A DNA stretch of 64,000 bases from Erythrobacter donghaensis (GCF_002155425.1 NZ_MUYG01000009.1:124001-188000), one strand, 5' to 3'. Positions 35,672 through 46,590 are shown, numbered from the stretch's first letter. Notes: a model not told the origin generated them from the sequence alone. Numbers and translations: made by a program.

Positions 35672-36162
35672 CGCTCGTCCCCGGCGGCCTTGACCGGCGC
35701 GTCGACCGTGGCCGCAGTGCCGTCCGACAGGGTCAGCGTCACCTTCGCGGTGCCCCCCGCCTTCAGCGCATCGGAAGGCTGCATCGCCATGACGTGCAGC
35801 CCGCCCGGCGCAAAGCTCACCGGCGCATCCTTGGCGAGCGGTACGTCGTCCGCCATCGTCATCTCCATCTTGCCCGCGCTTTCGGCATAGTCGTGGATCA
35901 TCGTTATCCCTGCGCCTTCGACCGTCACTTCGGTGAGGGTTACCGGCGTCTCGCCCGCGTAGGAAAGATCGAAATAGACCGCGGCGGGATTGCCCGCCAC
36001 CGGCGCCATCACCACGCGCGCATTGCTGACGGTCAGGCTCCCCGCTGCCGCAGCGGTCGTCTCGCCTGCCGGGGGTGCCTCGGCCGCGTCGGAGCAGCCG
36101 GCCAAAGCCATGGCACCTGCGGACAGAACAATCGCCGCAGCGGCGTGTCGGATCGTGTTCAC
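35668..36162 (-). CDS. PCu(A)C-type copper chaperone lipoprotein
   Basis: A 164-aa periplasmic copper chaperone that delivers Cu(I) to the CuA or CuB centre of cytochrome oxidase. The signal ends in AGAMALAGCSDA (lipobox Cys near 23). The copper ligands are visible: His in MIHDYAE, Met in KMEMTM and the GGLHVMAM block. An Ala/Pro-rich linker separates the anchor from the domain. No oxidase gene is nearby. It is divergent from dnaK, with 169 bases between the starts, and is coupled to the metallopeptidase gene downstream. Confidence 0.88.
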   Translation of the reverse strand: MNTIRHAAAAIVLSAGAMALAGCSDAAEAPPAGETTAAAAGSLTVSNARVVMAPVAGNPAAVYFDLSYAGETPVTLTEVTVEGAGITMIHDYAESAGKMEMTMADDVPLAKDAPVSFAPGGLHVMAMQPSDALKAGGTAKVTLTLSDGTAATVDAPVKAAGDER

Positions 36163-36211
36163 TCTGAATGTCTCCCTTGTGGAATGGCCGCAAAACTAGG
36201 GGGCCGCGTCT

Positions 36212-36241
36212 CTTGTGCCAAGCAAAACCACACCTATATCG
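36212..36241 (+). promoter_or_regulatory. Sigma-32 (RpoH)-type promoter of dnaK
   Basis: CTTG at 36212-36215 followed after 17 bases by CCTATATCG at 36233-36241 fits the alphaproteobacterial RpoH consensus (CTTG, 16-18 bases, CYTATnTnnG). The transcript would start near 36248 and leave a leader of about 85 bases before dnaK ATG 36332. Confidence 0.75.
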
Positions 36242-36331
36242 CGCTCACAATCGAGCCGCCAAAGCGCTCTGCCCGGTTCGGGGGAGCGCCCCTCGCGGTG
36301 TCCAACAATTGTCCAGATGGATGGGGTAAAA

Positions 36332-38251
<1,920 letters not shown>

Positions 38252-38272
38252 GGCCCCGATGCAATCCAATTC

Positions 38273-38314
38273 GCAGCCGATGCGACCGGTTCCTGGTTCC
38301 GGCGCATCGGCTGC
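38273..38314 (+). terminator. Hairpin in the dnaK-dnaJ intergenic space
   Basis: GCAGCCGATGCG at 38273-38284 pairs perfectly with CGCATCGGCTGC at 38303-38314 (12 base pairs) around an 18-base loop. There is no T-run behind it. It may reduce read-through into dnaJ or stabilise the dnaK 3' end, which would give the usual excess of DnaK over DnaJ. Confidence 0.6.
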
Positions 38315-38342
38315 GGTTGGCCACGGGGAATAGGTCAAAATC

Positions 38343-39491
38343 ATGTCCAGCGCCCAGCTCGATTACTACGCCACGCTCGAATGCGCCCGCGACGCCGACG
38401 GCGCGACGCTCAAGAGCGCCTATCGCAAGCTCGCAATGAAGTTTCACCCGGATCGCAATCCGGGCGATGCCACATGCGAGGCCAAGTTCAAGGCGATCAA
38501 CGAGGCGTATGACTGCCTCAAGGACCCGCAGAAGCGCGCGGCCTATGATCGCTACGGGCATGAGGCCTTTACGCAGGGCATGAACGGCGGCGGGGGCGGT
38601 GGGCCCTTCGGTGGCGGGCGTGGGCCGGATGGCTTCGCCGATATCGGCGATATCTTCGAGACGATCTTCGGCGGCGCCTTCGGCGGCGGCGGCGGTCAGC
38701 GCGCGCAGACCCGCCGCGGGGCCGATCTTCGCTACGACATGCAGGTCACGCTCGAAGAGGCGTTCCACGGCAAGTCGACCGAAATCGAGATCGAAGTCAG
38801 CCAGTCATGCGACACCTGCGACGGCACCGGCGCGACACCTGGCACCTCCGAACGCCAATGCAACCTGTGCCACGGCATGGGGAGCGTGCGCGCCAAGCAG
38901 GGTCTGTTCGTGATTGAACGCCCGTGCCCGACCTGTTCGGGCCGCGGCACGGTGATCGAAAACCCCTGCCGCGCCTGCCGGGGCGAGGGCCGCGTGGACA
39001 AGGCCCAGACCTTGAAGGTGGATATCCCCACCGGGGTCGACACCGGCACCCGCATCCGCTTGTCCGGCAAGGGCGAGGCTGGCCAGCGCGGCGCGCCGGC
39101 GGGCGATCTCTACATTTTCCTTCATGTAAAGCCCCACCCCGTGTTCGAGCGCGAGGGCACCGCGCTGCTCACGCGCGTGCCGGTGAGCTTCACCACCGCG
39201 GCGCTGGGCGGCTGTGTCGAAATTCCCGATCTCGATGGCTCGACCAACCGGCTCGAAATTCCGGCCGGGATCCAGTCGGGCAAGCAGCTACGCGTGCGCG
39301 GCGCCGGGATGCCGGTGCTGCAAGGGCGCGGGCGGGGCGATCTGGTGGCGGAAATCGTGGTCGAAACGCCGACGAAGCTCAGCCGCCGCCAGAAGGAAAT
39401 CCTCGAGGAATTCAAGGCCACCGAGACCGGTGACGAATGCCCCGAAAGCCGCGGTTTCTTCGACAAGCTGAAAGACGCCTTCGGGGGTTGA
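38343..39491 (+). CDS. dnaJ: Chaperone DnaJ (Hsp40)
   Basis: The co-chaperone that loads clients on DnaK and stimulates its ATPase. The 382-aa type I DnaJ has a J domain (residues 1-70, with the HPD motif in MKFHPDRNPGD), a Gly/Phe-rich region (GGGGGGPFGGGRG), and four zinc repeats (CDTCDGTG, CNLCHGMG, CPTCSGRG and CRACRGEG). Two C-terminal client-binding domains follow. It is downstream of dnaK on the same strand. Confidence 0.97.
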   Translation: MSSAQLDYYATLECARDADGATLKSAYRKLAMKFHPDRNPGDATCEAKFKAINEAYDCLKDPQKRAAYDRYGHEAFTQGMNGGGGGGPFGGGRGPDGFADIGDIFETIFGGAFGGGGGQRAQTRRGADLRYDMQVTLEEAFHGKSTEIEIEVSQSCDTCDGTGATPGTSERQCNLCHGMGSVRAKQGLFVIERPCPTCSGRGTVIENPCRACRGEGRVDKAQTLKVDIPTGVDTGTRIRLSGKGEAGQRGAPAGDLYIFLHVKPHPVFEREGTALLTRVPVSFTTAALGGCVEIPDLDGSTNRLEIPAGIQSGKQLRVRGAGMPVLQGRGRGDLVAEIVVETPTKLSRRQKEILEEFKATETGDECPESRGFFDKLKDAFGG

Positions 39492-39501
39492 GGCGCGCGC
39501 G

Positions 39502-40122
39502 ATGCTGCCCTCGCTCCTGATCGTCGACGATTTCCTCAAAGACCCGTGGGCCGCGCGCCGTGCCGCCCTGGCGCTGGACTACGATCCGGCGCGCCAGCAC
39601 GGCAATTTTCCGGGGCTCAATTCTTCCACCGCGCTCGACACGGGCGCTGTCGATGAAGCGGTGTCGCGGCTGCTCAGCGTGAAACTCGGCCCCGCGCCCG
39701 GCACCCAGCACGGCCATTGCCGCCTCACCCGCAAGGCCGACAAGGGACGGAGCGGGGTGCATATCGACCCGGCGGCCTATTCGGGCATCCTCTACCTCTC
39801 GCGACCCGAGGACTGCGCGCGGCCCGATGCCGGGGGCACCGATTTCTTCCGCCACCGCCGCACCGGGCTCGAAGCCGTGCCGCAGGATCCGGTCAAAATC
39901 GCCGCCTCGGGCTACGGCGACATCAACGCGCTGGTCGAAGAAGTGGTGAACAAGGACACCGCCAGCCCCGCGAAATGGGAACGCACTCTGCGCATTCCCG
40001 CCCGGTTCAACCGGCTGCTGCTGTTCTCGCCATGGCAGTACCACAACGCTGCCCCCGGTTTCGGCACGACGCCGGAGGATGCGCGGCTAGTGATGCTGCT
40101 GTTCTTTGCTCCCCGGACATAG
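39502..40122 (+). CDS. DUF6445-type protein, 2-oxoglutarate-oxygenase-like
   Basis: A 206-aa cytosolic protein of the DUF6445 kind. The pattern GVHIDPAAYSGILYLSRPED, then GGTDFFRHRRTG, then RLLLFSPWQYHNAAPGFG supplies an HxD...H set and a late Arg, as in Fe(II)/2-oxoglutarate oxygenases, although no activity is proven. Similar proteins occur in sphingomonad clusters for tryptophan halogenases and TonB receptors; here it is instead 10 bases behind dnaJ. Its stop faces the patatin gene 10 bases away. Confidence 0.7.
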   Translation: MLPSLLIVDDFLKDPWAARRAALALDYDPARQHGNFPGLNSSTALDTGAVDEAVSRLLSVKLGPAPGTQHGHCRLTRKADKGRSGVHIDPAAYSGILYLSRPEDCARPDAGGTDFFRHRRTGLEAVPQDPVKIAASGYGDINALVEEVVNKDTASPAKWERTLRIPARFNRLLLFSPWQYHNAAPGFGTTPEDARLVMLLFFAPRT

Positions 40123-40132
40123 AGGCGCGCGC

Positions 40133-42448
40133 CTAGCCCATCCGCTCGCGCACCTCCATGCGCACCTGTTCGATCAGCCCGCGTTGACAGCGTCCGGCGA
40201 TCTCCTCTTCCTCAAGGATGGCAAGAAACACCGCACGCTTTCCCGCAGCGATCGTCTCGGCCCGCAGCGCGCCCGTGGCGGTCGAGGCGACCAGATCGAT
40301 CATCCGCTCCGCACCGTGGAGCCGCCCCCACAGGTAGTCGTTCTCGCGGTAGTCGCGGCTGAAGAAAGCGCCAAAATTGTAGAACTCGATCCCGCGCAAG
40401 GTCGCCGCGGTGCCGCCTTCGCGGATACTGAGCGCATCATCCGGGGAGATACGGTCGATCTTGACCGGGTTGTATTCGTCCAGCCCCTCGCGCCGGGAGA
40501 GGGGCAGGGTGGCGACGTCGTAGAAGGGGAAGCCGAGATAGGTCAGCAGCATCCGGCGTTTCAGATCCTTCGGCATGTCCTCCAGCGCGTCGATCAGCAG
40601 CTCTTCGGCGGCCAGATCGGTGGCGGGGAGAAGGCGCTCGGCGGCGAGGAAATCGAGCACCGCACCGGGATGCTGCACCGCGCCCACCGCCAATTCGCGA
40701 AAGGCGGGGGAATGCAGCACATCCTCGTCGGCGCGGCTGTAGAGCAAGAGGATTTCGTAGATCCGCTCCCGCGCACGGTCGAGCGCATCCTCGGAAATCG
40801 ACGGATCGACCTGCCAGTCGCGCGCCAGTTTGCGAGCGAGCAATTGCAGGCGGCGCATGCGGAAGCCGGTGTCGTGGGCGCGGAAGAAGGCGATCGCAGC
40901 GGCAGTCGCGCCGCCTTGGGCATCGGTCAACTGATCCAGCCCGCGCGCCTCCAGCTCGCAGCGCAGCGCATGGATCAGCGGCACCGGATCGCCGCGCGAA
41001 GATGCGGCGGCTTTCAGAGTCAACCGGGCCAGTTGATCGAGGATCGCGTCGAACTTGGTCAGCGCATAGGCCCCGAAGGCATAGCCCGCTCGCTCGGCGG
41101 CGGCCTGCTGCGCTTTGGCGCGCCATCCCGCAAGCCGCTTGGGCGTGGGCCGGTCGAGCAGGAAGGTGAACCCGAACAGCTTCTCCACCGCGCGGTCGAT
41201 GTCGGGCTGCAAATCCATGATGATCCGCTTCAGCCGCGCCGCATCGCGCGATTGCTGCTCGATCCGCTCCAGATCGTCGCGGATCGGCTGTTCGCGCGGA
41301 ATGGTGGAGAGCGAGCCGAAGATCGCACCGAAGAACCCGATCTCGCGGGTGCGCGTGCCGGGCGCGGGGCCGGCGCCGTCGGGGCGCGGGTCGAGATAGA
41401 CGAACCGCCGGTCGACCTCGCGTTGGGCCGGGCGGCCGTGGAGCGCCGAAAGCGCCGCGCCGAACGGCGCGTTGACCAGCACCGCCCCGTCGATCAGCGC
41501 GACCTCGTCCACCGTGCCGCGTGCGACATGGGCGGGCATGATCCGCGACAGGAAGGCCCCGCGCCCTGCCCAGTGATGGCCCTCGGCCGCCGCCAGCGCG
41601 TCGATCTCGGCGAGGGTGAGCGGCGGGAAGGCCCCCGGAAAGCTCGCCGTCGCGCGCGCAGCCAGCACCAGTTCGAGGCTGTCGGCCAGCCCCTGTTTGC
41701 CGGTCTCGCCCACGCGGGCCCGGAAAGTGATCGGCAGGCGATGCTCGGTCTCGTCGACCTGCAGCGGGGAATTGAGTCGCAAGGTTTCGGGATGGCCACG
41801 AAAATCGGTGGCGGTGACGACCAGATCGACCGGATAGCCCGTCGGCAGCAGTGGCACTCCGTCGCCTTCCTCGGCCATCTTGCAGAACGCCTCGTAAAGC
41901 ATGGCCGAAAAGCGCGCGCCCGAAAATGGCGGGTTGAACCAGCGCCCGCGCACCAGACGCGAGACCTTGGCCCGCACCTCGGCGCGGGTTTCGAGCGAGA
42001 CCGTGGCGCTCACCGCGTTTCCGGGGCGGGACAGGAACCATTCGGCGATCGGCTGCGCCCATAGCTTGCCATAGCGCCATCCCGGCTCGGCATCGGGATC
42101 GGTCAGCTCACTGACGTCGGCATTGGTGAGCCACAGGTCGGTAAGCGGCTCGAGCGAATGGCCGGCGTGGAGCGCCTGGGCGAGGAACACCGCGTTGATC
42201 CCGCCCGCGCTCGCCCCGGTGAGGATATCGGGCAGCACCCTGAGGCGCAGGCCCGACTCGCGTTCCAGCTCTCCCAGGAAATCGCGATAGGCCGCCGCCA
42301 CGCCATCCAGCTGCACCGCTGCGGGATGGTGGAACGCGCGGCTGGCGCGGGCGAGGTGCCACACCTCCTTGGTGATGCCGTGCATATAGACCGCAAGGCT
42401 GACACCGCCGTAGCAGACAAGGGCAAGGCGCAGTTCCTTCTGGTGCAT
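40133..42448 (-). CDS. Patatin-like phospholipase with C-terminal DUF3376-like region
   Basis: A 771-aa acyl hydrolase. The patatin domain occupies about residues 1-360: the oxyanion region ALVCYGGVSLAVYMHGITKE, the nucleophile Ser in TGASAGGINAVFLA (about residue 79) and the catalytic Asp in ALIDGAVLVNAPFG. The remaining 400 residues are mostly helical, with the sequence AQREVDRRFVYLDP just after the core, as in the patatin-like proteins that carry a DUF3376 tail. No signal peptide is present, so it is probably cytosolic or membrane-associated. It is divergent from radA with 73 bases between. Confidence 0.85.
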   Translation of the reverse strand: MHQKELRLALVCYGGVSLAVYMHGITKEVWHLARASRAFHHPAAVQLDGVAAAYRDFLGELERESGLRLRVLPDILTGASAGGINAVFLAQALHAGHSLEPLTDLWLTNADVSELTDPDAEPGWRYGKLWAQPIAEWFLSRPGNAVSATVSLETRAEVRAKVSRLVRGRWFNPPFSGARFSAMLYEAFCKMAEEGDGVPLLPTGYPVDLVVTATDFRGHPETLRLNSPLQVDETEHRLPITFRARVGETGKQGLADSLELVLAARATASFPGAFPPLTLAEIDALAAAEGHHWAGRGAFLSRIMPAHVARGTVDEVALIDGAVLVNAPFGAALSALHGRPAQREVDRRFVYLDPRPDGAGPAPGTRTREIGFFGAIFGSLSTIPREQPIRDDLERIEQQSRDAARLKRIIMDLQPDIDRAVEKLFGFTFLLDRPTPKRLAGWRAKAQQAAAERAGYAFGAYALTKFDAILDQLARLTLKAAASSRGDPVPLIHALRCELEARGLDQLTDAQGGATAAAIAFFRAHDTGFRMRRLQLLARKLARDWQVDPSISEDALDRARERIYEILLLYSRADEDVLHSPAFRELAVGAVQHPGAVLDFLAAERLLPATDLAAEELLIDALEDMPKDLKRRMLLTYLGFPFYDVATLPLSRREGLDEYNPVKIDRISPDDALSIREGGTAATLRGIEFYNFGAFFSRDYRENDYLWGRLHGAERMIDLVASTATGALRAETIAAGKRAVFLAILEEEEIAGRCQRGLIEQVRMEVRERMG

Positions 42449-42521
42449 GCGTCTTGTCTAGCGGGGAAGACGCGACCAATGCAATTGCGTTCGTCATCTG
42501 TTCTCGATATGGGGTGCGGCT

Positions 42522-43889
42522 ATGGCCAAGACGAAACGCCGTTACGTGTGTCAGGAATGCGGCAGCGTCTCGCACCGCTGGCAGGGACAATGCGCCGATT
42601 GCGCGCAGTGGAACACGCTGGTCGAGGATGTGCCTGCGACGGTGTTCTCGCAGAAGCACGACCTTTCGAGCGGAGGGCGCGCGGTCGCGTTCGAGCCGCT
42701 CAATGCGCCGACGAAGCTTCCGGTCAGGAAGTCCACGGGGATGGCCGAATTCGACCGCGCGCTGGGCGGCGGGCTGGTTCCGGGTTCCGCTGTGCTGCTG
42801 GGCGGCGACCCCGGCATCGGCAAGTCGACCCTGCTGCTGCAATGCGCCGCCACGATCGCGCGCGGCGGCAATGATGTAGTCTATGTCAGCGGCGAGGAAG
42901 CCGCCGGACAGGTGCGCCTGCGCGCAAGCCGCATGGGCGTGGCCGACGCGCCGATCCGGCTCGCCTCGGAAACCTCGGTGCGCGATATTCTGACGACCTT
43001 GGGGAACGGCGAGCCGCCCGCGTTGCTGGTGATCGATTCGATCCAGACCATGCATTCCGATACCATCGAGGGCGCGCCCGGCACCGTCAGCCAGGTGCGC
43101 GGCTGCGCGCTCGAACTGATCCGCTACGCCAAGGAGAGCGGCTGCGTGGTGGTGCTGGTCGGCCATGTCACCAAAGACGGGACAATCGCCGGGCCGCGCG
43201 TGCTCGAACACATGGTCGACGTAGTGATGAGTTTCGAGGGCGAACGCTCGCACCAGTATCGCATCCTGCGCGCGCTCAAGAACCGCTTCGGCGCGGTCGA
43301 CGAGATCGGAGTCTTCGCGATGGCGACCGAGGGGCTGGAGGAGGTCGCCAACCCTTCTCTGCTGTTCCTGTCGGGGCGCGACACTCCGCTGGCGGGCAGC
43401 GCGGTGTTCCCGGCGCTGGAGGGCACGCGGCCCGTGCTGGTCGAAATCCAGGCACTGATCGTGCGGCTGCAATCGGGCGCGACCCCGCGCCGGGCGGTGG
43501 TCGGGTGGGACAATGGGCGGCTCGCCATGCTGCTCGCGGTGCTGGAATCGCGCTGCGGGCTGAATTTTTCCTCGGCGGAAGTCTATCTCAACATCGCCGG
43601 GGGCTACCGTCTGACCGACCCGGCGGCCGATCTGGCGGTGGCCGCCGCGCTTGTCTCAGCGTTGGCTGACCGGCCGCTGCCGGACAAGGCGGCGTGGTTC
43701 GGGGAGGTCAGCCTTGCGGGCGAGATTCGCCCCGTCGCCCACGCGCCATTGCGTCTGCGCGAGGCGGCCAAGCTCGGCTTTTCGCGCTGCTATGGTCCAG
43801 CAGGCGCGGCAACGGGTGACAGGTCCGCAGATTATCGCGGGCTTGCTGCGCTTGCGAACGTCGTTGACCAGGTGATGGGCAGCGCATAG
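42522..43889 (+). CDS. radA: DNA repair protein RadA (Sms)
   Basis: A RecA-like branch-migration ATPase in recombination. The 455-aa protein has the N-terminal zinc finger with Cys 10, 13, 24 and 27 (YVCQECGSVSHRWQGQCADC), Walker A GGDPGIGKST, the RadA signature KNRFGAVDEIGVF and a Lon-protease-like C-terminal domain (AEVYLNIAGGYRLTDPAADL ... GEVSLAGEIRPV). The start ATG 42522 is near to a GGGG ribosome site. It heads an operon with the CvpA and IscU-like genes. Confidence 0.97.
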   Translation: MAKTKRRYVCQECGSVSHRWQGQCADCAQWNTLVEDVPATVFSQKHDLSSGGRAVAFEPLNAPTKLPVRKSTGMAEFDRALGGGLVPGSAVLLGGDPGIGKSTLLLQCAATIARGGNDVVYVSGEEAAGQVRLRASRMGVADAPIRLASETSVRDILTTLGNGEPPALLVIDSIQTMHSDTIEGAPGTVSQVRGCALELIRYAKESGCVVVLVGHVTKDGTIAGPRVLEHMVDVVMSFEGERSHQYRILRALKNRFGAVDEIGVFAMATEGLEEVANPSLLFLSGRDTPLAGSAVFPALEGTRPVLVEIQALIVRLQSGATPRRAVVGWDNGRLAMLLAVLESRCGLNFSSAEVYLNIAGGYRLTDPAADLAVAAALVSALADRPLPDKAAWFGEVSLAGEIRPVAHAPLRLREAAKLGFSRCYGPAGAATGDRSADYRGLAALANVVDQVMGSA

Positions 43890-43901
43890 ATCACGTCTCT
43901 C

Positions 43902-44456
43902 ATGGGCGGTCTCGATATCATCATTGCCATCATCGTCGGCGTCGCCGCGATCGGTGGGTTCATGCGCGGACTGGTGCAGGAGGTGCTGAGCCTTGCTGCC
44001 TGGGTGATGGCGGCCTTCGCCGTTCATTTTATGCACCCGGCGCTGACGCAGGGCTTGCGCACATTCTATCCGGTCGAACCGGCGGATTCGCTGCTCGCCT
44101 TCGTGCTGCTTCTGCTGATCCCCTATGCGGCGATGAAGGTCATTATCGGCACGGCCAGCGGCCCGTCGGACGGGGCCGTGCTGGGGCCGGTCGACCGGGT
44201 GCTGGGGTTCGGTTTCGGCGCGGTCAAGGGCGTGCTGATCGCGGTCTTCGCCTTTGCCTTGCTGGTGACCGGCTTCGATGACAGCTGGGGCTACAAGGGC
44301 CGCCCGCAATGGATCACGCAGGCGCGCACCTATGACGCCGCCGATCGCTTCTCGCGCCAATTGCTCCCGGCAATCGCTCAGCGTCGCGAACGGCTACGCA
44401 GCGAATCCGAACAGCAGGAGGCGGCCGCAGCGAGGGCGGGGCGCCTCGTCAAGTGA
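43902..44456 (+). CDS. cvpA: CvpA-family membrane protein
   Basis: A 184-aa inner-membrane protein with four hydrophobic helices (LDIIIAIIVGVAAIGGFMRG, LSLAAWVMAAFAVHFM, LLAFVLLLLIPYAAMKVIIG and VKGVLIAVFAFALLVTGF). The GFMRGLVQEVLSLAAWV pattern and the GPVDRVLGFGFGAVKG block are typical of CvpA, which in enterobacteria affects colicin V production and envelope stress resistance. The C-terminal 60 residues are polar and charged. Its stop overlaps the next gene's start as GTGA. Confidence 0.9.
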   Translation: MGGLDIIIAIIVGVAAIGGFMRGLVQEVLSLAAWVMAAFAVHFMHPALTQGLRTFYPVEPADSLLAFVLLLLIPYAAMKVIIGTASGPSDGAVLGPVDRVLGFGFGAVKGVLIAVFAFALLVTGFDDSWGYKGRPQWITQARTYDAADRFSRQLLPAIAQRRERLRSESEQQEAAAARAGRLVK

Positions 44457-44887
44457 GCGCGCGCGTCTCGTCGAAGCTCTATTCACCCGAACTGCTTGGC
44501 CTTGCCACCGGCCTTGCCGACTTTCCCCTTACAAGCGATCTACCCCTGCGCGCCGAAGAGCGCTCGCGCACCTGCGGAAGCGTGATTGCGCTGGGGCTGG
44601 CGATCGACGATGATGGGCTTGTGTCTGCAGTCGGCATCAACATCAGCGCCTGCGCGATCGGGCAGGCCTCCGCCGCAGTGATGGCGCAGGCAATCAGGGG
44701 CGATAATCCGGGCCATGTCCGCCTGACCGCCACGGGGCTCGAGCGCTGGCTGGCGGGCGAGGGGGAGTTACCACTTTGGCCGAGCATTGCGGCGCTGACC
44801 CCCGCGCGCGACCATCCGGGCCGCCATGGGGCGCTGCTCTTGCCGTGGAAGGCCGCCAGCGCGGCGCTTTCGCAAGCCGCCTCCTGA
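44453..44887 (+). CDS. IscU/NifU-like scaffold protein lacking the third cysteine
   Basis: A 144-aa protein related to iron-sulfur scaffold proteins. Cys 41 (SRTCGSVIALGL) and Cys 67 (ISACAIGQASAAVM) match two of the three cluster ligands of IscU. The third position, normally in a CALLPW-like motif, reads GRHGALLLPWKA here with no Cys, although a His is nearby. It may therefore hold a cluster with other ligands or have another role. It starts with GTG, overlapping the CvpA stop, as the third gene of the radA operon. Confidence 0.82.
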   Translation: MSARVSSKLYSPELLGLATGLADFPLTSDLPLRAEERSRTCGSVIALGLAIDDDGLVSAVGINISACAIGQASAAVMAQAIRGDNPGHVRLTATGLERWLAGEGELPLWPSIAALTPARDHPGRHGALLLPWKAASAALSQAAS

Positions 44888-44943
44888 CGCTAGGGACACG
44901 AGCACAAGCAATCCGCCCGCACGGGCCAAGGGGATGGTGAGAC

Positions 44944-46590
44944 ATGGGTGAGGCGCAGGCGCTCGCAGACCGCGAGCCGTCCGAGAAGGAAATCCGCCTG
45001 GTGATCGGCGCGTCGAGCGCGGGCACGATCTTCGAATGGTATGATTTCTTCATCTACGGCACGCTCGCGTATATCCTCAAGGACGCCTTCTACGCGACCG
45101 ACAACGAGACGCTGGGTTTGCTGCTGGTCTGGTCGACCTTCGCGGTGGGCTTCGCCTTTCGGCCACTGGGTGCGGTGCTGTTCGGTTTTCTGGGTGATCG
45201 GCTGGGGCGCAAATACACCTTCCTTGTCACGGTGACCTTGATGGGGATAGCGACGGCGGGCGTCGGACTGATCCCCACGGTCGATACCATCGGCATGGCC
45301 GCGCCGATCATCGTCATCCTGCTGCGCGTACTTCAGGGCCTTGCGTTGGGCGGCGAATATGGCGGTGCGGCGATCTATGTGGCCGAGCACGCCCCGCCCG
45401 AAAAGCGCGGCTACTACACCAGCTTCATCCAGGCGAGCGTGGCGGGAGGGTTCGTGCTCTCGATCATCGTGGTGCTCGCCTGCCGCGCACTGATCCCGGC
45501 TGACGCCTTCGCCGCGTGGGGCTGGCGCGTGCCGTTCCTGCTGTCGATCGCGCTGCTGGCGATCTCGCTGTGGATGCGCCTCAAGCTCTCCGAAAGCCCG
45601 GTGTTTCAGGCGATGAAGGCGGCAGGCGAGACGAGCGGCAACCCCTTCGTTGAAAGCATGACCTACCCCGGCAATCCCAAGCGGCTGTTCGTGGCGCTGT
45701 TCGGCATTACCGGCATCCTGACCACGATCTGGTACACCGGCTTCTTCTCAGCGATGAGCTTTCTGCGCGGGCCGATGCATGTCGCTGACCTGACGGTGGA
45801 GCTGGTGCTGCTGGTGTCGGGCCTGATCGTGATGAGCTTCTACGTCATCATCGGCAAATGGTCCGACCGGGTCGGGCGCAAGCTGCCGATCGTGATCGGT
45901 GCCGCCTTGTCGCTGGTTCTGCTGTTCCCGCTGTTCTGGTTGATGGGCAGCTTCGCCAACCCCGCGCTGGCCGAAGCGGCGGAGCGCAACCCGGTGGTCG
46001 TCAGCGGCCCGGCTTGCGAGACCGATCCCTTTGCCGAGATGTTCCAGCGCGACCAGACCGATTGCGGCAAGGTGCTCGAAACGCTCACCGCATCGGGGGT
46101 CGCCTATACCCTCACTTCGGGCGACACGGTCAGCATCAAGGTCGGCGGCAATCCGGTGGCGGTCGATCCGGCATGGTTCGTCGATGGCGCGGCGCGCAAG
46201 GCGGGGATGCAGACCGCGCTGGGCACCTATGGCTTCGATTTCAGCAAGCAGCAGCCGCCTGCCGCCAACGTGATCGGCATCGTTGCGGTGCTGCTGGCGC
46301 TGGGGATGCTCTCGGCGCTGACCTACGGCTCGGTCGCCGCGCTGCTGAGCGAGATGTTCCCGCCGCGCATCCGCTATTCCTCGATGTCGATCCCCTATCA
46401 CATCGGAGCGGGCTATCTCGGCGGGTTCCTGCCGCTGATTGCAGGGGTAATCGTGGCGCGCACCGGCGATATTTACGCCGGGCTGTGGTACACTTGGGTT
46501 GTGGTCGCGTTCGGGCTGCTGGTGGCCTGGTGGGGCATTCCGGGCGGCCCACCGCGCGATTTTGCCGACGACACGGACAGCCCGGCATGA
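44944..46590 (+). CDS. MHS-type MFS transporter with a large loop insertion
   Basis: A 548-aa inner-membrane carrier of the metabolite:H+ symporter group (relatives ProP, KgtP and ShiA). The sequence ASSAGTIFEWYDFFIYG and the loop GFLGDRLGRKYTFL are diagnostic, as is LQGLALGGEYGGAAIYVAEH. Between helices 9 and 10, residues about 340-440 form a polar insertion with two Cys (GPACETDPF and QTDCGKV) that normal MHS carriers lack. The substrate is unknown. The stop overlaps the next gene as ATGA, so the pair is co-translated. Confidence 0.88.
   Translation: MGEAQALADREPSEKEIRLVIGASSAGTIFEWYDFFIYGTLAYILKDAFYATDNETLGLLLVWSTFAVGFAFRPLGAVLFGFLGDRLGRKYTFLVTVTLMGIATAGVGLIPTVDTIGMAAPIIVILLRVLQGLALGGEYGGAAIYVAEHAPPEKRGYYTSFIQASVAGGFVLSIIVVLACRALIPADAFAAWGWRVPFLLSIALLAISLWMRLKLSESPVFQAMKAAGETSGNPFVESMTYPGNPKRLFVALFGITGILTTIWYTGFFSAMSFLRGPMHVADLTVELVLLVSGLIVMSFYVIIGKWSDRVGRKLPIVIGAALSLVLLFPLFWLMGSFANPALAEAAERNPVVVSGPACETDPFAEMFQRDQTDCGKVLETLTASGVAYTLTSGDTVSIKVGGNPVAVDPAWFVDGAARKAGMQTALGTYGFDFSKQQPPAANVIGIVAVLLALGMLSALTYGSVAALLSEMFPPRIRYSSMSIPYHIGAGYLGGFLPLIAGVIVARTGDIYAGLWYTWVVVAFGLLVAWWGIPGGPPRDFADDTDSPA

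Noticed and set aside
38580..38700. GGC-rich run as a repeat element
   Set aside because: It is the Gly/Phe-rich linker of DnaJ and is explained by the protein.
40106..42064. A 652-aa open reading frame antisense to the patatin gene
   Set aside because: The patatin frame has clear catalytic motifs and this frame has none.
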